NCBI GenBank assembly: GCA_019114015.1
Contig: DXGG01000073.1
Span: 1-7,192, forward strand
From: Candidatus Onthomorpha intestinigallinarum
Lineage (GTDB): Bacteria > Bacteroidota > Bacteroidia > Bacteroidales > P3
Length of the DNA: 7,192 nucleotides
Direction of reading: 5' to 3'
Made by a program: the position numbers and the translations under genes. Shown here one piece after another: positions 7,081 through 7,192 of this stretch. The number at the start of each line of letters is the position of its first letter. The first letter of the stretch is position 1. The notes under the pieces were generated by a model, which saw only the letters and a program-made list of their open reading frames with translations, searched no databases and had not been told where the DNA came from.

Positions 7081-7168
7081 AAAAAGTTAGACTTTTTGGG
7101 GTAAAAAGTCTAACTTTTCAGGGTAAAAAGTCTAACTTTTTGGGATAAAAAGTCCGACTTTTTGAGGT
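7081..7168. repeat. Tandem array of four 22-bp palindromic units
   Basis: Units lie at 7081-7102, 7103-7124, 7125-7146 and 7147-7168 with no length variation. Each starts with a 17-bp dyad AAAAAGT-N3-ACTTTTT, followed by a 5-bp linker (GGGGT, AGGGT, GGGAT, GAGGT). The central triplets are TAG, CTA, CTA and CCG. Unit 2 has one arm change (ACTTTTC). Arms are conserved while centres and linkers vary, which suggests the dyad itself matters. There are no unique spacers, so this is not a CRISPR array. A 22-bp period is about two helical turns, so repeated dyads face the same side of the DNA. Candidates are operator or iteron-like sites for a dimeric protein, a bent-DNA element, or a dispersed Bacteroidetes intergenic repeat. 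Function is unknown. Confidence 0.9.
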
Positions 7169-7192
7169 GAATGATGACGTTTTACAACTTTC

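Noticed and set aside
6954..7148. Open frame of 64 codons on the plus strand.
   Set aside because: Its C-terminal third is a translation of the 22-bp array, there is no promoter, and it shows no recognisable family or coding character.
7017..7168. CRISPR array.
   Set aside because: The units are contiguous, with 5-bp linkers and not unique spacers of about 30 bp, and no cas gene is present.

Overview
The window looks like chromosomal DNA from a member of the Bacteroidota, most likely Bacteroidales. Four things support this. Promoter-like sites match the Bacteroidetes pattern (TTTG, 19 bp, TAnnTTTG) and not -35/-10. Genes lack Shine-Dalgarno sequences and have A/T-rich leaders. The tRNA gene does not encode CCA. 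The largest gene belongs to a membrane-protein family (DUF2723) that is typical of Bacteroidetes. Genus cannot be read from the sequence.

Layout. Positions 52-237 hold a minus-strand tRNA-Gln(UUG) unit: promoter at 207-237, a leader with a small hairpin, the tRNA at 98-168 and a terminator hairpin at 52-84. Divergently, on the plus strand, lie three intact genes: a fused two-domain ABC ATPase of the peptide/nickel (Opp/Dpp) class (371-2044), an arginine deiminase (2154-3386) with its own good promoter (2067-2097), and 33 bp further on a 1124-residue DUF2723 polytopic membrane protein with a predicted periplasmic C-terminal region (3420-6794). A strong intrinsic terminator (6817-6863) closes the cluster. 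The last 330 bases hold no convincing gene. They carry an unusual 22-bp palindromic tandem array (four clear units at 7081-7168, with three degenerate units in register upstream from 7017).

How the genes may work together. The deiminase and the DUF2723 gene are probably co-transcribed, because no terminator or promoter is visible in their 33-bp gap. They have no known shared pathway. The ABC ATPase has no permease or binding-protein gene beside it, and the deiminase has no arcB, arcC or arcD beside it. Both therefore depend on partners encoded elsewhere or just outside the window. No defence system, mobile element or CRISPR array was found. The least explained element is the terminal 22-bp array, whose dyad symmetry, helical phasing and alternating A/T tracts suggest a protein-binding or DNA-bending site, or a dispersed intergenic repeat.
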